NCBI RefSeq assembly: GCF_000485595.1
Contig: NW_014577210.1
Location: 179,563 to 212,050, forward strand
From: Priapulus caudatus
Lineage: Eukaryota; Priapulida; Priapulimorpha; Priapulimorphida; Priapulidae
Reading direction: 5' to 3'
Length of the DNA: 32,488 nt
A program made the position numbers and the translations under genes. The notes under the pieces were generated by a model, which worked only from the letters and a program-made list of their open reading frames with translations, had not been told where the DNA came from and did not search any database. Below are positions 9,338 to 19,495 of the stretch, one piece after another; the stretch's first letter is position 1, and each line of letters begins with the position of its first letter.

Positions 9338-10974
9338 CCTTGACCTCCAGCCGATTACGGAGTACATGAATGGTATAGATAGGCAGATTCGCTATCTGCT
9401 TAAGGACAGGTCCACTCGTGAATATAATACAACCGATCCCAGCCTGGAACGTTTTCAGAGCACGGTGGAAGAGTTTGTAGCAGCCCATGCAGTTACTTTT
9501 CGCATTAAGTATAAACGTTTAGTTAACAGGGTAAAGGGGATTACAAGCATGTTTACAAAGCAACGCACTAAGCGTTCCCTTTTGCCATTTATGGGTAAGC
9601 TTCAGAAGTTTCTCTATGGAACTGCAGATGAAGCAGACATTGCGCGATTGGATGCTCAGCTTTCTCAGTTTCGCTTATCACAAGATGTTTTTCAGCATGC
9701 TTTGGAAGACAGCCTAACAGTACTTAATCTTACCCACACGCAGGTGCGGTTTAACAGAGCGACTATTAATGATCTTATTGGCGGTACGGATGAACTGCGG
9801 AAATTTTTTAATTAAAGTTAGTCATCGGCTTGACCGATTCGCGGAGTCTACCAATGATAAATTTGCCCTACTAGCACAGCTTCAGTCTGCGACTGATGCT
9901 TTAATGATGGCGCTTAATGATATTACGAGTATCATTGCAGATTTGGAACAGGCGTTAAGCGATCTCCTGACGATATCTCTTATCTCGCCGGTACAGTTAC
10001 GCACGTTGTTGCGTGCCGTTAAAGATACTCTGCCCGATTACCTGGCTTTGCCACGAGCTATTGAGGAGGATATTCTCTATTATTATGATTTGCTTGAGAC
10101 AGTGATAGTGCCCACTGCCACGTCTTTTCACGTGCTAACGTTTTTACCATTAAAACATGTTGGCCAGATTTTCGATGTATATCAGATCAAATCTACACCC
10201 GTTTTCATTCCAAATTCTACAGCTTATGTCTATTATGACATCAGTTCACGTTACGTGGCATTTGCGCAAAATAGAGCACGTTATTTTTTCCCTCAGGTCG
10301 AACGCATCAAGCAATGCATAGATAACAATCAAAATATTTGTCAGTCCGCTTCCGAGATATATTATGTCGCTAATTCTTTTGACTGTATAGTTGCTCTGTT
10401 CTTTAATCACGCGGAGCAGATTTCGCGGCGTTGCCCCCGACGCATTAACATTGCGCGGCAGCAGCAGCACCATGTGGCGTATCTTACCAATGGTAACTGG
10501 TTGATTTCTCCAATCAAACCCTTTACCTTGACCGTTGCATGTCACTCGGGTGATGACTCACCCCCTGTTAATATAGACATCCGAATTTTATTTCAGCAGG
10601 TTGTCACTCTGGCTTCCGGCTGTTCAGCCCATTCACGTTCATTCACGTTGCCCACTTATTATCATCATGATTCTCGAGTAAATATTACGAGCTATATACA
10701 GCAAATGTTGCCGCCGCAGCTGCCGATACCCACTATTTGGCGTGATCTGGCTGCCCTCGCCGTTCATCGTGGCAATGCTACGGATCTGCTACCTGCTTCA
10801 ATTTTACCTCCTAAGCTGTATGCGAATAAAGCATTTGATTTTTCGTACGATAAACTTAAAGATTCCATAGTTAGGAGTCGTACAATTTTTGAGGCGGGTG
10901 ATGCATTTGCCCCATCTGATGTTTCTCGCGTTGTTTCAGGTGTAACGGATTTCGCTCTCTCTCTGATCGCCTAA
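9240..10974 (+). pseudogene. env: Gypsy 1 env: F-type (baculovirus F/errantivirus-like) fusion glycoprotein ectodomain, frameshifted
   Basis: The frame open from about 9120 overlaps the end of pol; the envelope part appears from about 9255 (AVFVPKGSLAI). A furin-type site RTKR is encoded at 9564-9575, followed by a hydrophobic fusion-peptide-like segment SLLPFMGKLQKFLYG and an acidic stretch. This layout is the hallmark of F-type fusion proteins of baculoviruses and errantiviruses. The reading frame shifts near the T run at 9803-9808: the first frame stops at 9813-9815 and the rest continues in the next frame to TAA at 10972-10974. The second part has a coiled-coil-like region, NST/NIT glycosylation sites and conserved cysteines. 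No membrane anchor is attached; a matching anchor lies at 13551, beyond an inserted LTR element. Signal peptide not identified. Confidence 0.8.
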
Positions 10975-11179
10975 CCAACTGACTCGACTACTACCATTGG
11001 CCGTGGTATAGGTCTGGTTGCCGTTGTCGCCGTGCACCCTGACAGGGCCGTTACTCCCCGTCCTTTCCGATTCGGATCACTAGGATCGCGACGAGGCCAA
11101 GGCAGCCAAACACCCGAGCGCCGAGAAAAGGGGGGGGGGGAGGTTCCGGTCGTCCAGTGAGATATACGGAGGGGGGGGG
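10975..11179 (+). other. env/insertion boundary region with G homopolymers
   Basis: In the ectodomain frame, hydrophobic codons (IGLVAVVAV) continue after the stop. Two G runs (about 11129-11140 and 11170-11179) precede the repeated LTR sequence. CAGGG at 11043-11047 matches CAGGG just after the inserted element (13546-13550), so 11048-11179 may belong to its outer LTR; a gap prevents confirmation. Confidence 0.4.
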
Positions 11180-12253
11180 CGGTCACAAAGTGAGAAGTGC
11201 AAAGTAGGCCGTAATAAGTAGAACTAGAAGTGTTTATTATTTATTAGATACTTCTTGCTATATCCTCGCATCACACATCTACCAACACTGCGACAGCGGC
11301 ATGTTCGCTCCGATCGTCGCGCGCGATTCGACGCGTAAGACCATCACGCCACCGTAACAGGCGAACTAATAATTACTACGTGCGATTTAAACGCCAGTGC
11401 CTATACATCACAAATACGTTCGGATAACAGATCACTTCGCTATACTGTATAAACTGTCTAACGAGGGGTGTCATTTTCGGTGGCGCCCCCTGGTGTACAA
11501 AATATGCGGAAGCTCGATTCGCGGGGAGAAGGCAAAATTTGTTGAGGAAAAACCCTCAAGTGTCAGCGTTAGCTTAAACCGTAGGCCTATAGTAACGCGA
11601 GTGTTTACAAGCGCACTCACAAACCGATGTGTCTGCGCACACTCACCGCTATAATGATCACAATCAGTGTAGGCCTACAGCTACATACACATACTTATGA
11701 TACTAGCTACAGCATACAGCATACAGCGCTGTATGTAGCTGTAGCTGTATAATAACGCATACAGAACACTAATACTAAAGTAATACACTATATGAATGTC
11801 TCAGTCTGACATATTTCAAACACGCTGTAGCCTGTAACCGTACCGTATTTATCTCTACACTGAGGCTACAGACGTACAGTATACATTCCGTACAGAAATC
11901 CTACATTACCACACTAGTAGTAGTACTACTAGTACCGTACTCGCACTACGAAGCACTGATAATAACACTACAATAACACTGCAATAAGACTACGAAGCAC
12001 TGATAATAGCACTACAATAAGACTACGAAGCACTGATAATAACACTACAATAAGACTGCAACAAGACAAACACAGCTGCCTCGCCGTTTCCCCCGGCGTG
12101 TCTCCCTTTCGCCGTTTTCTCTATTGTTTTCACTTCTTGGAACCATCCTCGCGGAAGGTACCCACAAATTGCTCATTGCGGGAGATCCCCCGCTAGCACC
12201 ATCTCTCGTGAGACAAAAATGAAACGCACGATACCAAAAGCGAATCTGCTACA
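11180..12253 (-). repeat. nested LTR element, 3' LTR (plus-strand left copy)
   Basis: About 1074 bp, ending CTGCTACA. Compared with the other copy it has a threefold tandem of a 33-43-bp unit (ACTACGAAGCACTGATAA..., about 11946-12060) and an inverted 22-bp block (11728-11749). It lacks a ~50-bp segment found at about 13206-13257. Confidence 0.8.
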
Positions 12254-12490
12254 CTCCCCCCAACTTAAAATTGAAAAGCCCCTGCTCAATTTATACTATC
12301 AAATAAAAATAACACATAGCAGATGACACTTGAACTACTAGAAACAACCGCACATTGTTAACACACACTCCGCTAAGAACAAGGGGCAACCGCCCAGCGG
12401 TAAACATCACAAAAGAATGCGCAACTACAAAATAAACTAATCGCGGCACGGGACGCTTAGTGGGCCCCAGCACTACGCNNNNNNNNNNGC
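12254..12490 (-). other. nested LTR element interior, with assembly gap
   Basis: Non-coding. Adjacent to the right LTR are ten N at 12479-12488, which hide the primer-binding site and the LTR edge. The short open frame crossing the N run is not a gene. The only structural sign is the polypurine tract at 12254-12266 (minus strand). Confidence 0.6.
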
Positions 12491-13545
12491 CGGTCACGAA
12501 GTGAAGTGCAAAGTAGGCAGTAATAAGTAGAACTGTTTATTTATTAGATACCTCTTGCTTAATCCTCGCGTCGCACATCTACCAACACCACGACAGCGGC
12601 ACGTTCGCTCCGATCGTCGCGCGCGATTCGACGCGTAAGACCGTCACGCCACCGTAACACGCGAACTAACAATTATTACGTGCTATTTAAACACCAGTGC
12701 CTATACATCACAAATACGTTCGGATAACAGATCACTTCGCTATACCGTAGACTGTCTAACGAGGGGTGTCACTTTCGGTGGCGCCCCCTGGTGTACAAAA
12801 TATGCGGAAGCTCGATTCGCGGGGAGAATGCAAAATTTGTTGAGGAAAAACCCGCAAGTGTCAGCGTTAGCTTAAACCGTAGGCCTATAGTAACGCGAGT
12901 GTTTACAAGCGCACTCACAAACCGATGTGTCTGCGCACACTCACCGCTATAATGATCACAATCAGTGTAGGCCTACAGCTACATACACATACTTATGATA
13001 CTAGCTACAGCATACAGCATACAGCTACAGCTACAGCTACATACAGCTAATAACGCATACAGAACACTAATACTAAAGTAATACACTATATGAATGTCTC
13101 AGTCTGACATATTTCAAACACGCTGTAGCCTGTAACCGTACCGTATTTATCTCTACACTGAGGCTACAGACGTACAGTATACATTCCGTACAGAAATCCT
13201 ACATTATACTTATACATACCACCAGGTGTCTATCATATTGATAGACTCCTGATACCACACTAGTAGTATAGTGCTACTACTAGTACCGTACGCGCAATAC
13301 GAAGCACTGATACCAATCATACCACAAATCCCGACTACAATAAGACTGCAATAAGACAAACACAGCTGCCTCGTCGTTTCCCCCGGCGTGTCTCCCTTTC
13401 GCGCCGTTTCCTCTCTTGTTTTCACTTCTTGGAACCGTCCTCGCGGTGGGTACCCACAAATTGCTCATTGCGGGAGATCCCCCGCTAGCGCCATCTCTCG
13501 TGAGACAAAAATGAAACGCACGATACCAAAAGCGAATCTGCTACA
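12491..13545 (-). repeat. nested LTR element, 5' LTR (plus-strand right copy)
   Basis: About 1055 bp, near-identical over long stretches to 11180-12253 and ending CTGCTACA at 13545. Short open frames inside it are not credited as genes. Confidence 0.8.
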
Positions 13546-13550
13546 CAGGG

Positions 13551-13883
13551 TTGCAATGGCAGCAGATCGCGGTTTATGCACTGATCGCCATTGTCGGTGT
13601 AGGGATCGTCTGGTTCCTCTGCACACCGGCACACTTACTTCCTGTCTGTTGTAGGTGTCGCCGTTCTCCACCCCGCCGCGCTCGTGTTGCGGCCAGGGCC
13701 GTGGCTTCGCCTACCCTTGCGCAGGGCCCCGCACTGGGGTCGGCGTTGCCGGGGTCAGCTGCCGCACATTACGCAACCCCCCCAGGGATTCCCCCTCCGC
13801 TTCCTTCGCGCGAGGCCCCTCCGCTTCCTTCGCGCGAGGCACAAAGAGAAGCCATTGAATTACATTCATTTTTGAACGTTTAG
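13551..13883 (+). pseudogene. env: Gypsy 1 env C-terminal membrane anchor and tail
   Basis: The frame encodes a hydrophobic segment (IAVYALIAIVGVGIVWFLC), then a Cys/Arg-rich juxtamembrane stretch (VCCRCRRSPPRRAR) and a proline-rich tail, ending at 13881-13883. This is the expected anchor and cytoplasmic tail of a class I-like envelope, and no ectodomain lies immediately upstream. It sits directly after the nested LTR element, so that insertion plus frame changes separates it from the ectodomain at 9240-10974. The tail contains a 24-bp tandem duplication (CCGCTTCCTTCGCGCGAGGC, about 13797-13842). Assignment rests on position and composition, not on homology I could test. Confidence 0.55.
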
Positions 13884-14154
13884 AGAAAACGGGCATGGGT
13901 TTTTAGTTATTGCGTACGCACCACGCACATTGTGTCGGCACATCGTTTTGTACTGAGTTAGTGCTATTACTGATTGCATTGTATTGTATTGTTTTGTTTG
14001 TATTGTTTTGATTTAGTACTCGTATGGATTTCATTCTCTGCATTGTACTCATACTTTCGTATGTTTTATTTGTATGGTTATATCGATAGTACCCTGATTC
14101 ATTTGGTTTGCAGTGGGTTTTTTTGTTTGTTGTTGTTGGTATTTCACTGTTAGC
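13884..14154 (+). other. Gypsy 1 3' untranslated region, T/G-rich
   Basis: Rich in TTGTATTG and TTTGTT words; no gene seen. Confidence 0.5.
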
Positions 14155-14275
14155 CGTGTAGGCCCGGCCGAGCGAATACTCCTACTGTATCTCCTACATG
14201 TCGTAGAAGGCGACTAATCGGAGTTGGCGTCAGGAAGGGCATCCGGCCGTAAAATCTTGCTACATCTCCGCCGAT
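14155..14275 (+). repeat. dispersed-repeat fragment, copy 1 (RTE/SINE-like motif)
   Basis: Contains TGTAGGCCCGGCCGAGCG, GTCGTAGAAGGCGACTAA and GGAAGGGCATCCGG. The last words resemble 3' parts of RTE-type LINEs and related SINEs of many invertebrates (from memory). The first ~70 bp recur at 14732-14802. Confidence 0.4.
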
Positions 14276-14731
14276 GTCACGTAGCCTGGGCAGATTATGC
14301 AGCTTCTGCTGGGGCACGGAGATGGCGGTTCGGATCGTAGTAGTTACGTACTATCTCCACCATCTTCAGCGCGTGCATCACCTTTCTCATAAGGATGTTG
14401 TAGAATGCGACGCACTCGGCGGGCCTCCATCGCGTGAAATCGCCGCGCATCCGAGCATCCTTCCTCTCCCTCTTGGGTGCGGCGCGATTTTCCGTTATGT
14501 TCCTGGAAGGCCTGCCCCGGCGCGAGGCATGATTGTTTTGTGGAGCTCCGCTACCGTTTCCCGATACATGATAGATGATACATGCTAATAGACACATGAT
14601 TACAGATGATACGGATAGATGATACATAGCGATAGATAGATAAATGAGATAATAGATAAATGAGAAAATAGATAAATGAGTTGGATGTGTGCGCGTTTTC
14701 TTTGAACGGTCACTGACATTTCGACACAATT
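14276..14731. other. unassigned segment between two repeat copies
   Basis: No recognised protein. A 144-codon minus-strand frame (14295-14729) has a non-low-complexity half (NITENRAAPKRER, ECVAFYNILMRK), but I recognise no family, and its other half is translated from a GATA-rich simple repeat (about 14570-14675). Confidence 0.4.
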
Positions 14732-14802
14732 GCTGTGTAGACCCGGCGATCAGAATACGTCTACTGCATTTCCTGCAAGTCGTACAAGGCGACTAAAAGG
14801 AG
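14732..14802 (+). repeat. dispersed-repeat fragment, copy 2
   Basis: TGTAGACCCGGCGATCAG ... GTCGTACAAGGCGACTAAAAGGAG aligns to 14155-14224 at roughly three quarters identity by eye. Confidence 0.45.
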
Positions 14803-15037
14803 TTTCATACACCCTAATAGGGATCGATTGTTTTTTTATTACTGTTACAGGCAGTCGGTTCATGTTAGGCAAGTATGTCATAAGAAAAAAAAAGAAAATT
14901 GTTTGATGTGCGTTAATTAGTTATGGTGAAATGTTCGTTAATCGTTTATGTTAAATGTTTTATGTTTCTATGTTTGCTGTGTTTTAGAACTACACTTTGT
15001 GCCATCAAGGCACGAAAGTGATTTGCCGTGGGAGTGG
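14803..15037 (+). other. Gypsy 1 3' end with purine-rich stretch before LTR
   Basis: No gene. The last bases before the 3' LTR (GTGGGAGTGG, 15028-15037) are purine-rich and sit where the plus-strand primer is expected; it is a weak polypurine tract. Confidence 0.45.
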
Positions 15038-15826
15038 TGTAACAGAGCTCCGTCGATATGTAGAGTAAGTAATTACAGAAAACTATCATTGGTAAAGTAT
15101 AATGAGCCAACACCCCGGATAACATTTCGGATGTTAGTTGGGAAGAACACCGGGGTGGAAGCTCTTAGAATACAGGAAGTACGCATTTGAAATCTACACG
15201 CGAGTAGAACGTGATTGGTAAAATTTCATTTCAATATTATACGGTTAACCCGACACCTTGGTGACAGCCTAAGCACGTGCAGACTGAATGGTCTTGCACA
15301 TGCAGGAAATAAGATGACGTCACCTAGCAGTTGTATATATACGACACACCTCGGAAGAGGAAAAGGTTGGTCGTTGGTTGTGTCGTTCTCTCTCTGTGTA
15401 CGCACGCATACCGACGAGGTTGAACGAAATGACAGACGGACTAAAAGACTGACTGACGGACTCAGAGACTAACAGATGGACGGACGGACGGACGGGAAGA
15501 AATATATGTATTGGTAACACCCTTATCTGGAGTCTTGCCCACGATTGTACTGTGACTGGCAATAAAATTAACATGCGTGGAAAACTTCATTCATCGGTTT
15601 GTGTTTGATCATTGATGTTACCTCCGCCGCGACGCCGCATCAAACACAGAGCATTACCTGACATTTCCTTCAAGCTTCACCGCAAACACGAAACAAGCAG
15701 AATAGTTAATAACACAACGCAAGAAGAATAACAATACCTAACCTACGATCACGTGCCTACATACAGTCGGGCATCTCCCGACGTATCACACCGAACTGGG
15801 AAATCTTACATCACCAAAAAATTACA
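15038..15826 (+). repeat. Gypsy 1 3' LTR
   Basis: 789 bp, direct copy of 4108-4884 with scattered substitutions and small indels. TATATATA at 15334-15341, AATAAA at 15561-15566. It ends ATTACA followed by CAGG. Confidence 0.93.
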
Positions 15827-16136
15827 CAGGCAAGACGGTTGTCATTGTGAATACGAAGTTTTATTTCCTATCGTAGTTTATTTCAAAAGTTATATCAGCC
15901 GAAAGTTGCTACCACGTCCGCTAGATTGCCCGCGCCATATTGTCTATATTTGACCAGCCAGTGTTGCAATCGAGTCAAGGTAGCAACTTTCGGCTGATAT
16001 AACTTTTGAAATAAACTACGATAGGAAATAAAACTTCGTATTCAAAATAACAACCGTCTTGCCTGTTTATGTAAACATTTTAAGAATTTTTAACGTAACA
16101 GTTTTAGAGTTAGAATGTGTTAAAAACCCGACCGAG
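15827..16136. mobile_element. TA-flanked foldback element, right fragment
   Basis: Holds the rest of the left arm (15831-15913), a ~65-bp loop (15914-15978) and the complete right arm (15979-16136, 158 bp). Together with 4034-4107 it makes an element of about 380 bp whose arms are almost perfect reverse complements. It ends ACCGAG followed by TA (16137-16138), matching TA before 4034; a TA duplication and long inverted arms fit a Tc1/mariner-type MITE. No coding capacity. Confidence 0.85.
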
Positions 16137-16486
16137 TATAACTTTGGGAGGTATGCAGGCCCTAGCTGCGAGTTGTATTGTGCTTTTTTATTTTTATTTA
16201 TTTATTTAGGCAATTATCCATCATATACAATACATAGCATACTTTTACAATAAAATTCTGAATTCATAAAATTGGATAATTACCAAGGATATATACACAA
16301 AAAGCATGACTAGCACACTTATTTACATTGTGGTACTTGTTTTGCTATGCCTTAAATCTAACAATTACACTACTATCAGCACTAACTATTGAAATATACA
16401 GATTTGTAGTTTAAATCGGTCATACAATGGTACATTCTCATAAGACGATACAAACTTTTCTTATGCCTAATTTCAACCGAATTCGT

Positions 16487-16710
16487 TTAGCGAAAATCAT
16501 ACTCCTCTGCCTCTAATGTTTCTACCTTTTCTATCAGACATTTCTTAACACTATACTTAAAACTAGAATAAACAGAATTTGTCCTAACTTGCTGTGGTAG
16601 AGAGTTCCAAGCTTCAATTGCAGTATAAGTAAAAGAGCTTTTCCCACTGCTTCCCACCCTCGGTTTAAAAATAGACATCTTACCTTCCCTTGTATTGAAA
16701 CTACTAGCAG
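16487..16710 (-). pseudogene. LINE ORF2, C-terminal end
   Basis: The minus-strand frame encodes NTREGKMSIFKPRV and then SFTYTAIEAWNSLPQQVR and SSFKYSVKKCLI, ending before 16487. The WNSLP block followed by an SFK...K segment is the conserved C-terminus of CR1/L2-type ORF2 proteins. It is separated from the rest of ORF2 by about 0.9 kb of inserted simple repeats and a tRNA-like sequence. Confidence 0.75.
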
Positions 16711-17310
16711 ACTAATACCCGTACAACGACCAAATCGTACCTTAAAATATAAACTTCATGTAAGTGACACAGTTGAAGTTAAAAATTTCATGCAACTGAA
16801 AAGAAAACAGAAACAAAAAAACATTTTGGGAAGAAACAAAAAGCGCAATTCTATAAGTGAGCAGGGGAAAAGTACTCAGTTGGTGACCACTTGGTTGAAA
16901 GGAAAATACCACAAAATCGATCTATCTATCTATATATCTATCTATGTATCTATCCATCCATCCATCCAGCCAGCCATCCCTCCATCCATCGCATGTCATG
17001 CCATGCCATGCCATGCCATGCCATGCCATGTCATGCCATCCCATCCCATCTCATCCTATCCCATGCCACCCCATGCCACCCATGCCATCCCATCCCATCC
17101 CATCCCATCCCATCCCATCCCATCCTATGCCATCTCAAAAATAATAATAAATAATAATAATAGTAAAAAAATAGTAATTTTTTTCAATTTTTTTACTTTT
17201 TTAAATGTTTTTAATGAATGTAGTAAAATTTACTTTTGACATTTTGAAATTAACGCTGAAGTGGCAGAAGTAGATACTAAAGAGTAAAAAAGTAAAGGAA
17301 AATTTTTTTC
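16711..17310. repeat. microsatellite block inside the LINE
   Basis: (ATCT)n and (CATC)n at about 16920-16990, (ATGCC)n at 16991-17038, (CCATC)n at about 17039-17133, (AAT)n at 17137-17163, then AT-rich DNA. Open frames here are translations of the repeats. It may be the tail of the SINE headed by 17311-17380 on the minus strand. Confidence 0.75.
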
Positions 17311-17380
17311 CCCAGCAGAGATTCGAACCCGGAATCTCGTGTTATGAAACCGACCTCCTACCGACTACGCTACGGCGGCG
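17311..17380 (-). tRNA. tRNA-Met-like pseudogene or head of a tRNA-derived SINE
   Basis: On the minus strand the sequence has a perfect Pol III A box (TAGCGTAGTCGG), an anticodon-loop-like TTTCATAA with anticodon CAT, and a near-perfect B box (GGTTCGAATCT). The acceptor and anticodon stems do not pair well (5' GCCGCCG lacks a matching 3' strand), so it is not a functional tRNA. Its place inside a LINE and the microsatellite DNA beyond it fit a SINE. Confidence 0.55.
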
Positions 17381-17564
17381 GGAATGACACGCGAAATAAT
17401 TCCCACGTACGTGATGATTGAATTTTGACTTTTACAATTTTTTTTGACTTTTTATTTTTTTAAATTTTTGTCTCAGCCAGAACCATCTCCCAGACGTGGT
17501 GATTCTGAATATATCTTCAGTTAGCGCTATTGAGTGACAAATCACGGAGAAAAGCGAGGTCAAA

Positions 17565-17603
<39 letters not shown>
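17381..17603. repeat. AT-rich DNA and (CA)n microsatellite
   Basis: T/A-rich sequence, then about 17 CA units at 17567-17602. It marks the other edge of the interruption in the LINE. Confidence 0.7.
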
Positions 17604-19419
17604 GATGAGCCAAATTATAGTATAGATGGACTTCTGACGTTAATATGAAACCTGTCATATACTGTGGGCCGAGATTATGTAATATTTTAAAAACCCTATT
17701 GACCTTCAGTTGCATTACCCAGAACTCTACAGGTATCCAATTTACAGCTTTGAACTCTCTAGCACCTATGTGTGCTCTAGAACCTAGGTTGAGAACACAT
17801 CTAATGGCTTTATTTTGACACACTTGCAGCTTAGCCATTGTGCGCTTTGTGAGATTGCTGTACCATATACTGCTTGCATAGTCAAAATGACATTGAATTA
17901 GGGCAGAAACTAGTAATCTTTTACATGCTGTGTTTAAATACTTATCTTTTCTGGAAAGAAATTTCAATCTATTGTTAATCTTTTTTACAACCTTAATTCC
18001 CGTTACCTCACCACTCATAGAGTCTTCCAAGACTATTCCTAGATACTTAACTGTATTTTTATGTGCAATTGCCACCCCATTACATATGATGTTCAGTTTT
18101 GGATTATCCCTGAGTTTGTGTTTAGTTCAAAAAATAAAACTTTCTGTTTTTCCAAGATGCAAGGATAAATTATTATCATTGAGCCATTTATTAATGGAAT
18201 GCAATTCTCTACTTAATTCTTCCTGTATAGCCTGTACCTCTGTCCCTGAAACTACTAAGGCCGAATCGTCATCGTATAATAAAAGCTTGACGTTAACTGC
18301 CTTTGCCATGTCATTAACATAAATCAGAAATAACAGAGGACCCAAAATCGAGCCTTGTGGTACTCCACATGCAATAGGGTCCTTATTAGAGAAGGTACCT
18401 CCTACATCAGTTATTTGGCTTCTATACCAGAGAGATAAGCACCGAACCATTTAACAGTCGTAATATCCATTCCGATAATTTTTAGCTTGGCTAGAAGAAT
18501 TTTATGGTCAACGGTATCAAAAGCTTTTTGAAGATCTAATAAAACCATACCAGTTAGATTTCCTTTGTCCGACTCCTTACGAATAATATCAGTTAGATGG
18601 ATTAAACTTGTGTCAGTTGAGAAATTTGATCTAAAGCCAGATTGGAACTCGTACAGTAAGGAATTCTTTTTAAAATATGTCTCTACTTGGTTATAGGCTA
18701 TTCGCTCCAAAACTTTGGACATGACACTTAAAATTGACACAGGCCTATAGTTTCCGGGTTCTGTTTTGCTATTCTTTTTATGTATCGGAATGACCCTTGC
18801 TGCCTTCATGTCATCAGGGATTTTTCTTGGATGAATGACATGTTGATTACATGTGTAAGAGCTGAGCAAATAACGTTTGATCCATCTTTTATAAATTTTG
18901 CGGGAATATTATCTAACCCAATAGCCTTACCTGTATCAATGTTTTTTAACACCCGTAGTACCTCTTTCTCTCCCACCGTTGTAAAAGTAAATGAATTTTC
19001 TACTACGCCTTTGTCCCTATAATAATTTTGAAGACTAATCTCATTATACGTCCCTTCCTTTTGTGGTAGATCGTTCACCAAGTTTGAGGCCACACTTAGT
19101 GGAAATACTTATTAAAATTATTTGCAACAATTGCTTTGTCAAAACATATATTTTCTCAAATTTTTAGCCCAACCCCGCCCAAGTTACTGGTTTCCTTATT
19201 TTTCATCCCCATACTCTTTAAAGTCTGCCATAATTTTTTAGGGTCATTTTTGTGGTCCTCAACCTTTTCCGTATAGTAATTAGCCTTTGCTTTCTTAATT
19301 TTATTTTGAACTTTGTTTCTAAGCAATTTAAAATTCTTGTATGTAATTTCATCTTTTACTCCTCGTATAAAGCAGTAAAGCATCTCTTTCCAGAATAAGC
19401 TCCCTAATCTCACTATCAA
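17604..19419 (-). pseudogene. LINE ORF2, reverse transcriptase region, multiply frameshifted
   Basis: Pieces in several phases on the minus strand: 19419-19156 (RT N-terminal extension, WQTLKSMGMKNK), 19093-18806 (LDNIPAKFIKDG), 18869-18411 (RVIPIHKKNSK, NYRPVSILSVMSKVLER, LDLQKAFDTVDHKILL), 18450-18127 (GVPQGSILGPLLFLIYVNDM and the active-site box YDDD, then LHLGKTESF) and 18075-17604 (KYLGIVLED, ILHNLGPQYMTGF). These are the RT blocks in the correct order with the catalytic aspartates. At least four frameshifts exclude function. The protein would prime on nicked target DNA. Confidence 0.85.
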
Positions 19420-19495
19420 ACCATGGCTCAGTTCTTTGTTTTATTATAACTTGTTTAATAGGGGCGACAGTGTCAATGGCCTCTAGGAGGTATTT

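Larger units (their letters stand above)
11180..13545 (-). mobile_element. LTR element with ~1-kb LTRs and almost no interior (TRIM/LARD-like), nested in Gypsy 1 env
   Basis: Two direct repeats, 11180-12253 and 12491-13545, surround only about 225 bp plus a run of N. Read on the minus strand, each LTR begins TGTAGCAGATTCGC. The copy at 12253 is preceded by a purine tract (AAGTTGGGGGGAG, plus-strand 12254-12266), the expected polypurine primer of a 3' LTR, so the element is on the minus strand. No gag or pol is encoded, so it would depend on another element. CAGGG occurs at 11043-11047 and 13546-13550 and may be the target duplication. Confidence 0.75.
4108..15826 (+). mobile_element. Gypsy 1: Ty3/Gypsy endogenous-retrovirus-like element with F-type envelope, defective
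   Basis: Two LTRs (4108-4884 and 15038-15826) begin TGTAAC and end TTACA. They are flanked by the 4-bp duplication CAGG (4104-4107 and 15827-15830). Inside, in order, are a primer site, gag, protease, RT-RNase H, integrase C-terminal part, envelope and a polypurine stretch. Copies of coding parts are interrupted by stops, frameshifts, two internal deletions and a second LTR element in env. By eye the LTRs differ by about a dozen substitutions plus a roughly 8-11 bp indel (ATACGG region near 15240), so the insertion is fairly young despite its damage. The order gag-pol-env and the envelope type resemble errantivirus-like Gypsy elements. Confidence 0.93.

Noticed and set aside
11397..13671. Several 60-90-codon frames inside the nested LTRs
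   Set aside because: They overlap in several frames, are not kept in the other LTR copy and have no motifs.
14295..14729. 144-codon minus-strand frame
   Set aside because: Half is a translated GATA-type repeat; the rest matches nothing I recognise. Kept only as an unassigned segment.
16790..17239. 149-codon frame with Ser/Pro/His/Cys repeats
   Set aside because: It is the translation of CATC/CCATG/CCATC microsatellites.
17560..17603. Val-Cys repeat at the end of a LINE frame
   Set aside because: Translation of the (CA)n microsatellite, not part of the protein.
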